Assembly: GCA_036872755.1 (NCBI GenBank)
Contig: JAVHNS010000002.1
Span: 372,001-436,000 of the forward strand
DNA from: Orbilia blumenaviensis
Lineage: Eukaryota; Ascomycota; Orbiliomycetes; Orbiliales; Orbiliaceae
DNA: 64,000 nt
Reading direction: 5' to 3'
The translations under genes were made by a program, and so were the position numbers. Below, one piece after another: positions 25,187 through 36,399 of the stretch (position 1 is the first letter of the stretch; each line of letters opens with the position of its first letter). A model generated the notes under the pieces. The model did not search any database. It was not told the DNA's origin and saw nothing but the letters and a program-made list of their open reading frames with translations.

Positions 25187-26744
25187 TTTCTAAATTGTCA
25201 TCATGGGTTTTTTTATCGGACTTCGGACTTCGGATTTCGGATCGGATTGGATTGGTGTCATTTTTTTTTTTTTTTTAGTTTTGGTGCAAAACGGGGGTCC
25301 GGGGGGGGGGGGGTGAGATACACTTACCATACTTTTACTTTTACTTATGTACGGATGAACGAACGAAGGAAGGAAAGGAGGAAGGAAGGAAATACTTTGA
25401 AACTTTCGCGGCTACTTTTTAATAACCCTCTATTCTTCTCTTTTTTTTTTTTTTTTTTGGATGTATTATCAGAATGGACATGGTTTTTTTTTTTTTTTTT
25501 TATTATATACCTATACCCAATTTGGTACGACATCGACGACGACGGCATCGAAGAAGAGGGGAGGGAGGAACTAACAGTCTACAAACTTACAAAAATGACA
25601 ATCAAACGGTGGATGGGCGGATGGATTGGGGCTGGAATACTAGAATGGGTTCTTATGCACTGCACCCGACGAGGTTTTTGAAAGGAAAGGAAAGGAAAGG
25701 AAGGAAGGAGGGGTACGATAGTATGGTAGTAGTATACACAAAGCATGACAAGTTCATACGGAGCAGCTGTACGATCCTAAGTTGAATTTAAATTTGAAAC
25801 TTTTTTTTTTTTTTTTTTTTATAATAAACCAATCCTCCTCCTCCTCCTCCTCCTCCTCCTCCTCCTCCTCCTCCTCCTCCTCCTCCTCCTCCTCCTCCTC
25901 ACATCTATTTATTTAGTATTCATATTAATCTCCCATCATACCCCCATCCCACCATTGTAACCATCAAATCAACTACTGACTACCTAGGTAGTAGCTACTA
26001 CTCTCTTTTTATAACATATTTATATGTGTGTGTGTGTGATATATGATATATAACAGACAGACAGACTACACCGACCATCTCACCCCACCGATCAACAAAA
26101 ACAGAGATTCTATAAGCTCAAGTTAAGATATGAAAAAGAGAAAAGAGAAAAAAGGAAGGTATCCGTACAATATAACAATAACAATAACAAAAATAGCAAA
26201 AGAAAAGTCGAGCCGATATGATATCCTAATAATGCATGCGTCTATTATAAAAACAAAAACAAAAAAAGATGATACCACAAAAAATAGAACAGAGGAAAGA
26301 TGAGAAAAAGGAGATCTAAAAGATGCTAGGAAAGGTAGGTATATTCTTTAGCAAAAAAAGGAAAGATAAGATAGTAAGGAAAAAGGATATTTTCCGGTTT
26401 TTTCCCCCAGTCTATAGCTACCCATCATGATATAATTTTTTGTTCTTTTTTTTTGTTTCTTCTCTTAAAACATTTCGTGACTCGTAAAAAAAAGAAGGAT
26501 GAAGGGGCGGAAGAAATAAAAATAATACATAGAAGTGAAGGTGAGGGTGAGGATGATAAAGGGCCCCTTCGAGAGGCAGAAAGGAAAACCAAAAAATATT
26601 CTTTGAGGGATAATAAATTCCGCTTCTCACGCCTCTCTTTTGCTTTTCAGTAGTCAGAAAAAAATATAAAAAAAGGGTAATTGAAGCCCCCCCAAAAAAG
26701 GTATCACAGAGTATGCACATAAAAAGAAATACAAAAACGCCCAC
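24108..26744. other. Convergent intergenic region between BCAS3 and LOS1
   Basis: Both flanking genes end here. The region is dominated by T runs (for example near 24960, 25157, 25260, 25440, 25484 and 25801), a G run near 25303-25313, the CCT repeat at 25833-25900, and A-rich stretches from 26100 on. I see no gene. The T-rich open frames translate into Phe/Leu-rich nonsense. Confidence 0.65.
25833..25900 (+). repeat. CCT trinucleotide repeat, about 22 copies
   Basis: A perfect CCT/CTC tract of about 68 bases lies in the convergent spacer. It is preceded by a 20-base T run and a short AT-rich gap. The tract is pure polypyrimidine on the plus strand. It is the longest perfect triplet repeat in the window. 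Confidence 0.95.
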
Positions 26745-29700
26745 CTAACCGACAGACTGTGTCACAAAGTTCTATCAAAATATCAGTAATCAGCTCACGT
26801 TCCAACCTCGATATATATAGGTTGAATGGGGGGAGGGGCAACCATACCTGGAAGAACTTCTTGAATTTCTTGTGGTCCAGCTGCTGCAGTGCCGATAGGT
26901 ATTCTAACGCAGCCTGCTCCGGGAAGTTAATCGATGGGAAGTACGTCCCTTGCAAGTACCTATTACCCACACAAATCAGCCGCCTTCTCCTTTAAAGTAT
27001 ATTTAAAAAGGGACATACGTTACGAAATTCGTCCCCGTCCTCCCATAAATAACCTTCTGCAGCGTCGCAACCTCACCTAGCACCAACCGTCCCTGCGCAT
27101 CCTTCGCATCAAACGCCGGGTTCGCGGGGACAGCCCAGCAGATCTCAGAGAAAGTGATCATGAACCGATCGAATCCAGGAACCGGCTCCTGCGGTACCTG
27201 CCCCTTTTGTGCCGATGGGGTGCTCTTCTTCTTATCCTCCGGTAGAATCGTTTCCGGGATCTCGGGACCGCCCCAGACGGAAGACATGCGTGCCATTAAG
27301 GAGATAGCCATGCGCTCGGCATGTGGATCGGACACATCCTTTGCGAAATGCTCCACTGTCTCGAGCAGCGCCTGGAAGTTGGGTTGGTTGGCTAGAAACA
27401 TCATCATTATTAGAGAGTTAAAGATGAGAGAGTAGGGTAGGAAAATACACACCAGGACTCATAAAAATCTCTGAAAGATCGCTATTCAAAACCGTCGACA
27501 AGAACGTCAAGTATTCACGCTTCAGCTCTCCAGTTTCCAACTGATCATCCGTCCCTGTTGTCGGCTGCGTCGCGATCTGGAAGACCTTGCTGCAAAGCGG
27601 TGTGAGGAGACGGTCCAAATAATCTGACATATCTTTCTACAAACCCCGACCCAAAAAAATATATCAGTAACCCTCCCATATAGATAACTTTTTTTTTTTT
27701 TTTTTAAAGGGGGAGCACCCCGCACCTTAAACCCGTGAATCAACTGATCCAGCAACCTCAAAAAGATCGAAAGCTCCCCTTTCGACGAATTCTCCGCCAG
27801 CAACCCTTCAATCCACCTCGGCAGCAACCTCAGAATCGAAAGTCCCAAAACACCCACCATCCGTGCGAACGCAAACCCTGCCGCCTCCCTAACCTGCTTC
27901 GAACTCTTCAGGTTCTCTAACGCGCTAACAATCCCCTCAGCCGTAGCTTGAAACTCTGTTGTTAACGATCGGTCTTCGGTCGTGGGTCCCTGAAGCTTTA
28001 GACCATCTGCGAATCCCTTCGCGAACTGGCCCATCGCCATAATATTGTGATGAATCTGGATGATGGCGACCTGATCGTTCCTCTTCGCAGCTTCAAGGTT
28101 GGCTTCAACATCCGAGAACAACGGGTTAAGAATAGTATGTAAAACAGCCTTTTGGTCTACAACAGACAGATGCGCCGACGAAGCAATCGACCCAGCAGCT
28201 TCAAACAAGTATATCTGACTGTTAAAAACCGCATCGGCAGGCGATTCGTCATCCGATGAGATGTCCTCTTCCTCACCCCCCGTAGAACCAGGCACGTTCG
28301 CCTTGACAACCAACAAATCCCGAATGAGGTCGATAGCTTGCGGTGCGATTCTCGTGATGTCGTTCCGTAGGAGCTTGACCACCCTCAGGAAAAGATACCA
28401 TGCCCTCGTTTTGACCTTAAGGTTGCTGTCGTGGATGGATTGAATGAATACCCCCAATGCGGGGGCCACAAAGTCCCTGCGATGCTCAAAGAACGGCGAG
28501 TACCTGACAACGTTTTCGATGTATAATAATCTGGTCGAAGGATGCGCGTATATGCTTTGCTCTAAAATACGGCCCCCCACCACTTCTTGTTAATATCCAT
28601 TTCATCCATAAAAAAATAAAAAATAAATATCCAATCTTCAATTCAATATATTTCTTACCCAGCTCCATCATCTTCGCCATCATAACCACCAACGCCTCAG
28701 CAGCAACCCCATTCGGCTGTCCCTCGAGATAAAGCCCATTCGCCTTAACCGCAACCTCCCCAAACAAAAACATCTGATAAAGCGCCAACTCCAAATCCCT
28801 CCAATCAACCGCACCATGTCTACACCTATCCAGCGTGTTCACAACCAACACCGAAATCGCAGAGCAGTAAAGATCGATATCCGTCGACGCAAGCGCATCC
28901 TGCAAACTCTTAATTTTCTTCCTCAGCTCCTGGAACTCGGCTTCCACATGCGGATCCCCTTCTTCCCAGTCTAGATCGTTGTCGAATCTCATCTTTCGTA
29001 CTACGGCTTCTAGGATCGGTTCTAACATGACGTGGTGCGTCGGTAGCAGCGTGTTCGTGGTCTTCTTCTCTTTTCGTAGATACGATAGTAGCTCTGAGAG
29101 CGCAGGGTGGCCGGTCACAGAGACGTCGTCGTATTCGTGTCGGAATATAACCAGTAGAAATGGAACCCATTCGGTCAAAAGGCCTTCTGCGGTTTGTCGT
29201 CCCTCGGGGCTAACGCCAGTTTCCTACATTCCCAATTTATTTTTTTAGCTACCCAGAACCACCTCTCCTCCCCAAAACAAAGAAACCCTTCAAAATAAGA
29301 ACCATGGGGGGGAAACATACGCCATTCAGTATCGAAACCAAATCCTGAACAATCCGATTAACCAGCCCACCCACCGCCTCCGCAAAATCAATATCCTCAT
29401 CAGCCTCAGCATCACTCCTCATCTCCGGCAACGAAATCAACGTCTTAACAACATCCGTCAACCTCAAAAACCCAATCAACTCAAGCTTCTCATCCGGCTT
29501 CATCCCCTTACCCGCAATCTCGCTCAACGTGACCGTTGCCGCTTTTCTCCGTTTCGTAACCTCCAACCCGCTACCGCTGCCTTGTAACAAATCCGCCAGA
29601 TGGCCCAGGAAGTGGTCGTTGACTACCAACGAGATATCGATCCAGCTGACCCACTTTGCAAAAACATGCAGCACCCGCTCCACAACCTCCGCATTGACAT

Positions 29701-30850
29701 TTCTCCACTGCGTCAGAATCTCCTGCCAGGTCGTTACGAGCTTCTGCATGTCGTGATCTCGGACGTAGTCCTTTATAATCGCATTCCTCTTCAACTGGTC
29801 CGTTGTATGGTAGAATGCTGTTTCAGCGATCTCATCGTGAATATCCGTCATAACCCTGAGATAAAGCATTATCCCGGGGAGGTTATCCATCTGCCCGGTC
29901 CCACCATTCTCCCTGGGAACTGACATCGTCAATGCCAACAGCTCGTCAAAGAAAGTCGTCCAAGAGGTTGTGTATAAAACGGTGAATAGCGTGGCAATAG
30001 CCTGGATGAGTTTCCCCTCGATGGAATATTTAAGCGGTTTCGGACCTGCATTGGGTTGGTAGTTCAGCCGTAGGTACTCCATGAGGCTCTCCTTCAGGAA
30101 TATGAGGTTTTGTAGGCCGAGTTCCGCCGCGTGGGTTTTAACGGCGATGTTGACGACTTCGAGGGCGAATAGGCGGACGGCATCGTCGGTTCGAGGGGCT
30201 CTGGTGATGAGGGGGAGGCAGAATGTCCATCCTTCTGGGGATTCTCTGACGCGATTGAGGAATTCGAGAGCCTGTTACGTAAAAAAATTGATGGAAGTAT
30301 TAGCCAATTGTTTTTCGCCTCTTTTTTTTTTTTTTTTTTTTTTTTTGTCCTTTTCTCATTCTCGCTCGCTCGCTCGCTCTTACTCTCCTTCGGCAGTTTT
30401 TGCTATTTATTTATTTATTTTTGCTGGGCATTGCATGAAACTGATGGTTATATAAAGACCAAATTGCCCATGAACATGAAGGCTTGAGAAGTGATAGAGG
30501 GAAAAAAACCCAGCTGTCCATTCCCAAATACCATCCGCCTTCCCCTCCAAAAAAAAAACCCAGATGCCCCGCCGAGGATCGAAAAAACCGAGAAGAGAAA
30601 GAGAAGAAGAAGAAGAGAATAGATAGGAAGGAATGATGCCCACCTGTCGCACTAAGTCCTGATTGCTGCCCGCCGGATTATAGACGATCTGAATCGCTTG
30701 CTCGACCTATATATTTTTCAAAAACAGAATTTTTTTTATAACGTTAGAAGAGAAGACAGCAGACGACAACAGACGACAGAAGACCCTCCCGAGAAAGAGA
30801 GAAAAAACGAACGTCACGAGGATATATATATTATTCACCTGTTGCTCCAT
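26745..30850 (-). CDS. los1: Exportin-T, tRNA nuclear export receptor
   Basis: Nine exons on the minus strand: 30850-30839, 30706-30644, 30271-29321, 29223-28659, 28582-27726, 27636-27453, 27391-27019, 26959-26848 and 26771-26745. All phases agree and give 1047 residues. The product starts MEQQVEQAIQIVYNPAGS and is built of HEAT-like helical repeats. It carries segments typical of Los1/exportin-T: RVRESPEGWTFCLPL and FALEVVNIAVKTH near the N-terminus, VRYSPFFEHR in the middle, and KKFKKFFQNFVTQSV at the end. Los1 is a Ran-GTP-dependent karyopherin that exports mature tRNAs. The first coding exon is 12 nt and the last 27 nt, and introns range from 59 to 372 nt. The acceptor of exon 5 is an AAG; a second AAG three bases upstream would add one Glu. 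The identity is firm; the exon 5 boundary is less so. Confidence 0.9.
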
Positions 30851-31079
30851 GATATGACCGTATTCACAATCTCAATCCTTCCCTTTTCGAATTCCTTTAT
30901 TTTTCCGTTTTTCAAGTTTCCCAATGAGAAAAGAAAAGAAAAAAGTGAAGCTTGACGAGGAGGGGTGTGTAGTTTTCCAAGAGGTAGGGATGGGAGGAGG
31001 AGGAGGGGAGAGAAGGGAAGACTATCTGGCGGCAGCTACCGCCGGCCAGCTAGCTTGCAAAAAAGATGCGCGATTTGGG
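30851..31079. promoter_or_regulatory. Probable LOS1 promoter, possibly bidirectional
   Basis: This 229-base interval separates the LOS1 ATG (minus strand) from the best ATG of the candidate gene at 31080 (plus strand). Upstream of LOS1 it is first T/C-rich (30880-30920 on the plus strand) and then A/G-rich. I see no clear TATA box. An alternative upstream ATG at 30924 for the plus-strand gene would leave only 73 bases. Confidence 0.35.
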
Positions 31080-31472
31080 ATGAAGCTCGAGCTGTCGCCA
31101 CCTTTTCAAGCCTTGTGAGTTTTTTTTTCCAAAAAGAAGATGATAATGCTGATGATGACGCTGATGCTGATGATGGGTGAGTAGATAGATAAGTAGGTTA
31201 TTAGGTCACGGCACAGACTTCCACTCTTTCTTTCTTTCTGTCTGTCTTTTAGGTTTTTTTCCGGCCCCAGCAAAAAAAAAAGGTTTGGGGTCACGCAGCA
31301 AGTTGACAACAGTGTGGGTCCTGAACTGGAGCTGCAGTATCCAATGGAAGAACCAGACGATCGATTCGAGGGGAGGAGCAGTAAAAACCGTTACTTCTAT
31401 TCCGACGAAAATAGTAAGTTGTTTCTTTTCGTTAGGCGATGGAAAACCTTGTCGATGGAAAACGGCGTGTGA
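31080..31472 (+). CDS. Candidate small two-exon gene of unknown function
   Basis: Exon 1 (31080-31114) starts MKLELSPPFQ and ends in phase 2 at a GTGAGT donor. Exon 2 (31253-31472) follows a pyrimidine tract and a TTTTAG acceptor, keeps the frame, and ends at TGA. The spliced product is 84 residues: a hydrophobic start, a basic KKKR patch, an acidic middle (GPELELQYPMEEPDDRFEGR), a Tyr/Ser segment and a basic C-terminus. The matched splice phases and codon composition argue for a real gene. A GTAAGT inside exon 2 (31413) could be another donor, but I found no acceptor that works. The frame is open upstream to ATG 30924, which would give 136 residues. I do not recognise the protein. It would be divergent from LOS1. 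Confidence 0.38.
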
Positions 31473-32513
31473 AGATAGATAGGGATAGAAAGGGAGAAAG
31501 AAATGAAGTGCAAGAAGAGAGAGGAAGAGAGAGGGTGTGAAGTTGACACGAGGTTTGTGGTTGAGTGATTGAGGATTCCCAAAAAAAATATTTTTTATGC
31601 TCGCTCGCTCGTTCGACCGCCGTTAAAAACGCTGCTGCTGCTTTGCCTTCCACAAATTTGTTTTCCAAGACAAAGAACAGCTGATTGATTGGATTTACTT
31701 ACACTCTTAATATTGCAATTGCATCGGAGATCGATATCATACGTAGGTATACGTCAATGGGCAAAAATAAAAATAAAAAAATGCACACATCACACCTGCA
31801 TTCCTTCCTTCCAATTATCTTTACAAGTATAAAAGTAAAAGTAAAAATATGTATAAAAAATAATATATATACAGAAAAAAACAAACAAAGAAGAAAGAAA
31901 AAAAGTTATATTGTGGAAAAAAGACGGGGTCGGACGATTGCGGTACTTTTCTCGAAGAATGCTTTCCCAAAAGGAAGAAATACTATGTAGAAAGCACGCA
32001 CGTGGACAGATCCGATGGGCATGCTCTATATCCCAAACGAGGTGGTCTGTCGGCTGCACCAGATGCTTGGTAGTAGTAGTTAGTTATATCAGCCGGCCGT
32101 CAAACAGCCCCGCGCTAACTACCTGCCTAGGTATAAAGCAGCATGCATAGCTTAGTTGCTTAGCTGGGTGAGTGGTGTGCTCCTCCCCCGGGTCCAACCG
32201 AAACCGTTCCCGGGGATTGATATCGATTACTGACCTTCCATAATAATATCAATTACCAAAAAAAAAAAAAATCTGAATTCAAAAAAGTCAGGTTGAGTAA
32301 TTAGAAATCATCGTGATTGAGGTATTATGATCGGTAATGGATATGATATAAAGGAAAACCGTCGTAATATAAATATTATTAACCCATTAAAGTAACGCTG
32401 CGCAGCTTCTCCCAATCACTTCCTCTTCCCTGCCTTATTCTTTTTCCTGTTCTTCTCTTTCGCCAATTCCTCATGTAATAAAATGTTCATTTAGAAAGAA
32501 AGAAAGAATTCCT
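31473..32513. other. Spacer between the candidate gene and VPS5
   Basis: Both ends are presumed 3' flanks. The spacer contains purine-rich GA tracts (31490-31540), a GCTC repeat near 31598-31612 and several A-rich stretches. I see no gene. Confidence 0.6.
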
Positions 32514-34753
32514 TCACTGCTCTTCAGACGCGGTTGCAGCAGCTGTGTCTGGGGTTGCTGCTACCCCAGCCGCAATGTTCTCCTGCGCATCGATCCTTAG
32601 ATTCTTCGCCTCCGCAAGACTCTCATCCTCCGCGATCTCCCTGTCCAATTGAAGCAGATATGTCTCCCACAGTTCAATAACCTATAACCCCATTAGTCTC
32701 TCTCCTAACATATAGAAACATAGAAGAGGAATGTAAAAAAATAAAAATAAAAATAATAAAATAATAAAGAGACTCACCTCCTTCTGCGCCTCCACCGCAC
32801 TCTCCAAAAACGTCTCAACCCCACTCTTAAAATCCTCCACCTTCTCCTTCTCAAACCTCTCCAGTTCATTCTTCATCAACCTCCCCATCTCATCAAAGAG
32901 CACCCTCGCCTGATGTAACTTCTTCTCCGAATCCGCAACCTCAGCCTGCATCTGATTCAACCTATCCCCCTGCGTCTTCCCCTGTCTCTGTAACTTCTCA
33001 TACGTCCCCCTCTTCTTCTGAGTCTCCGACTCAGCCGCATGCCACGAATGAAATGCCTTCTGTCGCTGCTGGAACGCCATCTTCACAGATCCTATCAGTC
33101 GTATATACTCATCCACCGTGATCCCTAGAGTTAACACATCCTGCTGCGCCTGGCGATCATACAGCTCCCTCAGCCGTATCTGCAGATCAGCGAGCGACGC
33201 CAACGGCGAAGACAGGTTATTGCTCAACTCGACCGCCGAAAGCGCATGCAACGAGTTTCCGAATTCATTAGCCGACTCCGCAAGCTCCTTCCTCTGCCTG
33301 ATCACCGCATCGATCGATTTCATTAGATTTTTCAATTGTATCTCAAGCGCATCCAGATACGCCCTTCGGTCCAGAAACCACTCATCCGTTTCCACGAACT
33401 TCTGAGCTGTCGAGAACGCCCCACCGACTCCGAAGCCGAACAGTCCTCCGCCGCCGCCGCCGGTGTCGGCGCTGGCGGTTTGTCTTTCCTTCTGCTTGAT
33501 ATCGACCGTGAATGACTCTGATTCTAGAAAGATCTTGAGGTCTCCGTCTTGCTGTAGGACAGGGTGTAATGCGATCTTGTTGAGCATACGCTCCAGCGCG
33601 GCCCTGCGCGATTCGACGAAGTCCTGGTCGAATCGTCCCAGCTGCTGCTTCTCCGGCGGAGGCGGGACGATAATACCGGGGTTGCTGACGATAAGTGCGT
33701 TATACAGCCATAGGAAGTCTCTGTACCTTCGGCTGACGGTGAACTCCGGCACTTTGTAAGCTTTAGACGACGTCTGTCCTCCCATCAACGAAAAAAAAAA
33801 AACATTCCTATATCAGCAACCTAGATCTCATAAAATAAAACTGTGTATTGAAACCGTAGATGGAAATAGAGAATGTAGAGAGAGAAAGAAAGAAAGAAAA
33901 TACCTTCGTAGAAACCTGATAAACAATATGCGCACTCGTCAAATCCCCCACCTTATGCGGATCCCCAACCTGAATATCAAACGTCGGTTTCGCCGCCAAC
34001 TCAATGGGCACACTGAGCGGAATAGCCCTACTTCCAGTCTCCCTAGTAGGCGTAGCAGGCACCGGCGGCGGCTGTCTCGGCTTCCTCGTACTCCCTCCCA
34101 TCAACCCATCCTCCTCATCCTCATCACCACCATCATCATCCTCAAGATTAACACTCTCCATCATAAGATCCCTCGTAGAAGGCACAGAAGCAGAACTAAC
34201 ACTCCTAGCCCCTCCCGCTGTTATCCCTCTGGAACCGGGTTCTTTAGTCGGTGGCTGTGGTGGTAATTCCGCCGATAGTCCCAGCGGGGAAAGGGTGGGT
34301 TCGTCGGCGTTATCGTCGCTGCTACCACCACCACCTGTGCCAGCACCTCCGCCGAGCGGACCGAGAGGGTTGAAGGAATCATCCACGGCTTCTAGCTTTG
34401 CAACGGTTCCTCCGCCGCGACGGGGTGGTCCGCGGGTTTTGGATGGGATGGTCCGGGTGGGTATCGATGTTATGGTGTTGGTGGTGGTGGCGGGGGCGGC
34501 GGTGGGAGTTGCTGCTGTAGAAGTGGTGCCGGTGGGGGTAGCTTGTGGTTCACCTGTTACATCGTCTTGTAAATAGCTATTATATCAGCCTACTGCTACT
34601 ACTACTATTTTTTCTTTTTAAAGCTTTGTTGTTTTTCAAGTGCATACCAAGCTTGGGCTGCGAAGTCGGCCCGGCATCAGAAGGATGGATGCCGCTGGAC
34701 GGCTGGTCGTCCCATGGTGAGTTCAAATCGAGCCCGTCGAAGCCTCCACTCAT
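32514..34753 (-). CDS. vps5: Vps5-like retromer sorting nexin (PX-BAR)
   Basis: Four exons on the minus strand, 34753-34648, 34565-33904, 33773-32778 and 32681-32514, give 643 residues. The N-terminal 220 residues are Pro/Thr/Gly-rich and acidic, starting MSGGFDGLDLNSPWDD. A PX domain follows at about 221-341, containing HIVYQVSTK, SRRYRDFLWLYNAL and the PPPPEKQ loop, with a phosphoinositide-binding RRYRDF arginine. The C-terminal BAR domain (about 370-630) is a long amphipathic coiled coil (ETDEWFLDRRAYLD and ERFEKEKVEDFKSG). Vps5 pairs with Vps17 and, with the Vps26/29/35 trimer, forms retromer for endosome-to-Golgi recycling. The second exon can begin at an AAG acceptor (34565) or at a CAG 12 bases later; both keep frame and alter only the disordered N-terminus. 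Confidence 0.92.
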
Positions 34754-36399
34754 CGTGAAGCTCTTATCCTAAGAAGAAGAAAGAAAAAAAAGTAATAATG
34801 AATCAAAAACAAAAGGTCGGGGTTCTTTGAAGCTTTCCGGAGCCCTTCTGAAGCGGTTGTCGTGATAAGAAAGGGTGGTGGGTACGTAAGGTAAGGTTGA
34901 AGGTTGAAGAGTTGAAGGTGGGTAGGTAGGGGTGGTTTATCAGATGGGGGAAAACCAGAGAGAGAGAAAGAGAGAGACGGTAGGTGTGGGTGCCCGCAGC
35001 TATCCCGTCTGTCGCTGTCAGTGCTTCTCCCTCTCTTTTTTTGACATTGCGTACCTTTTCTTGGCATCGCTCAACTCCAACACCCCGTTTACGTATATAT
35101 ACTACGTACTTACATGTACCACCAGTGTGCATATATCGACATCATTGCTATGTAGGTAGGTAGGTAGGTACCTACTTCTCCACTTATGGTATGGCTCCAC
35201 TCGACTACTCTTAGCCTTCTACATCTACATTCTATACCCAACTCCTACGGCTACTACGGGGGCTCAATCGCTTTAATCTTTGTTGTTGGAAAATATATAT
35301 TATATTCCATTTCCGACGCCATACGCACGAAACGAGAGAGAGAGAGAGAGGCGAACACATCAAAAATAAAGAGAAAAGAGAAAAAGTAAAGAGATATAAA
35401 AAAAAGTATATGAAAAACTTAGCAATCCAAAATAAGAGCTTTACAACATGGTGATGCGAGACGGGGATAGGGGAGAGAAGCAGACTGGATAGGGAAATAT
35501 AAAAGTCGTTGTCGTCGTCGTCGTCGTCGTCGGCAAGCCTACAGACCACTAAAACCAGGCGGCGTACGAGGGGAAGGGAATGGGTATGGGGGGTGTTTAT
35601 TGGGGAAATAGACAGGAAGGAAAAAAAGGAAATCTCGAGGAACCAGAGGGGAAAAGACGGATTTTATACTCCAAGCGATAACCCAAAGAAGACCCACGAT
35701 AAAAATGAAAACATGAACTGCGTACTAAGAACTGAATAAGACGGACGGCGAACATGCAATGAAGGGTGGAGAGGGACGAAGAGGAAGAGAAGAGGGAGGA
35801 AAAAAAGAGGAAACATTATATACCGGAAGCGTAAGGAAAAGAGAATAGAAAACGAGAAAAGGCAACGTCGACATGGCGCATAACACACATGGTATACAGC
35901 AGATACTAACAGAAGACAAGATTGCAGACAGACACAGAGACAGATGCACGACAGAGTTTGGAAAAAGAAGGCTAGAACCCGCCAAAAGTGAGATGAACGT
36001 ATTAACACCCAGGCCTACGCCAGCCTCAAGGGAGAATAATCTTGCGATAGAACATTTATGTTCATAGGCCAGCACTTAGTCGAAAAGAGTAGATGCAAGA
36101 AACATAGCTATCTTCGATGCGCCCACAGATACCATAAATCCATCGCTAAACCATCTACCGTCGTGAAACCCACCAACAAACCCTCCCATCGTTCAGGCCA
36201 AGCTATCGCGTGTGCCAGGAAGTAAATAAAAAGCCGAAGAGAAGGAAAAATACCGGAAGATGGATACTATACAAGGCGGAGAACGTATTGGAAATTGGTA
36301 TCTTTCCGCTACCTGTCCTATGCGATAGTCTTTTGGCCCTACTTGAAAGAGAGAAAAAAAAAAAAAGGAAAGGTGGTGTTTTTGAGCGACTTCCCCCCT
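34754..36399. other. Spacer: VPS5 promoter and CCR4 3' flank
   Basis: On the minus strand the VPS5 leader (34754-35060) is pyrimidine-rich. A GTAG repeat ends in a palindromic GGTACC core at 35151-35172, a GA run lies at 35337-35350 and a GTC triplet run at about 35509-35532. The rest is purine-rich on the plus strand and looks like the CCR4 3' flank. I see no gene. Confidence 0.6.

Noticed and set aside
24833..25681. 282-codon T-rich open frame
   Set aside because: It is made of T runs read as Phe with scattered Tyr/His; it has no domain, and the frame is a by-product of low stop-codon density in homopolymers.
27637..27725. Reading through LOS1 intron 5 as coding
   Set aside because: The segment contains a T run and stops the family alignment; splicing GTGCGG to TTGTAG restores a continuous exportin sequence in phase.
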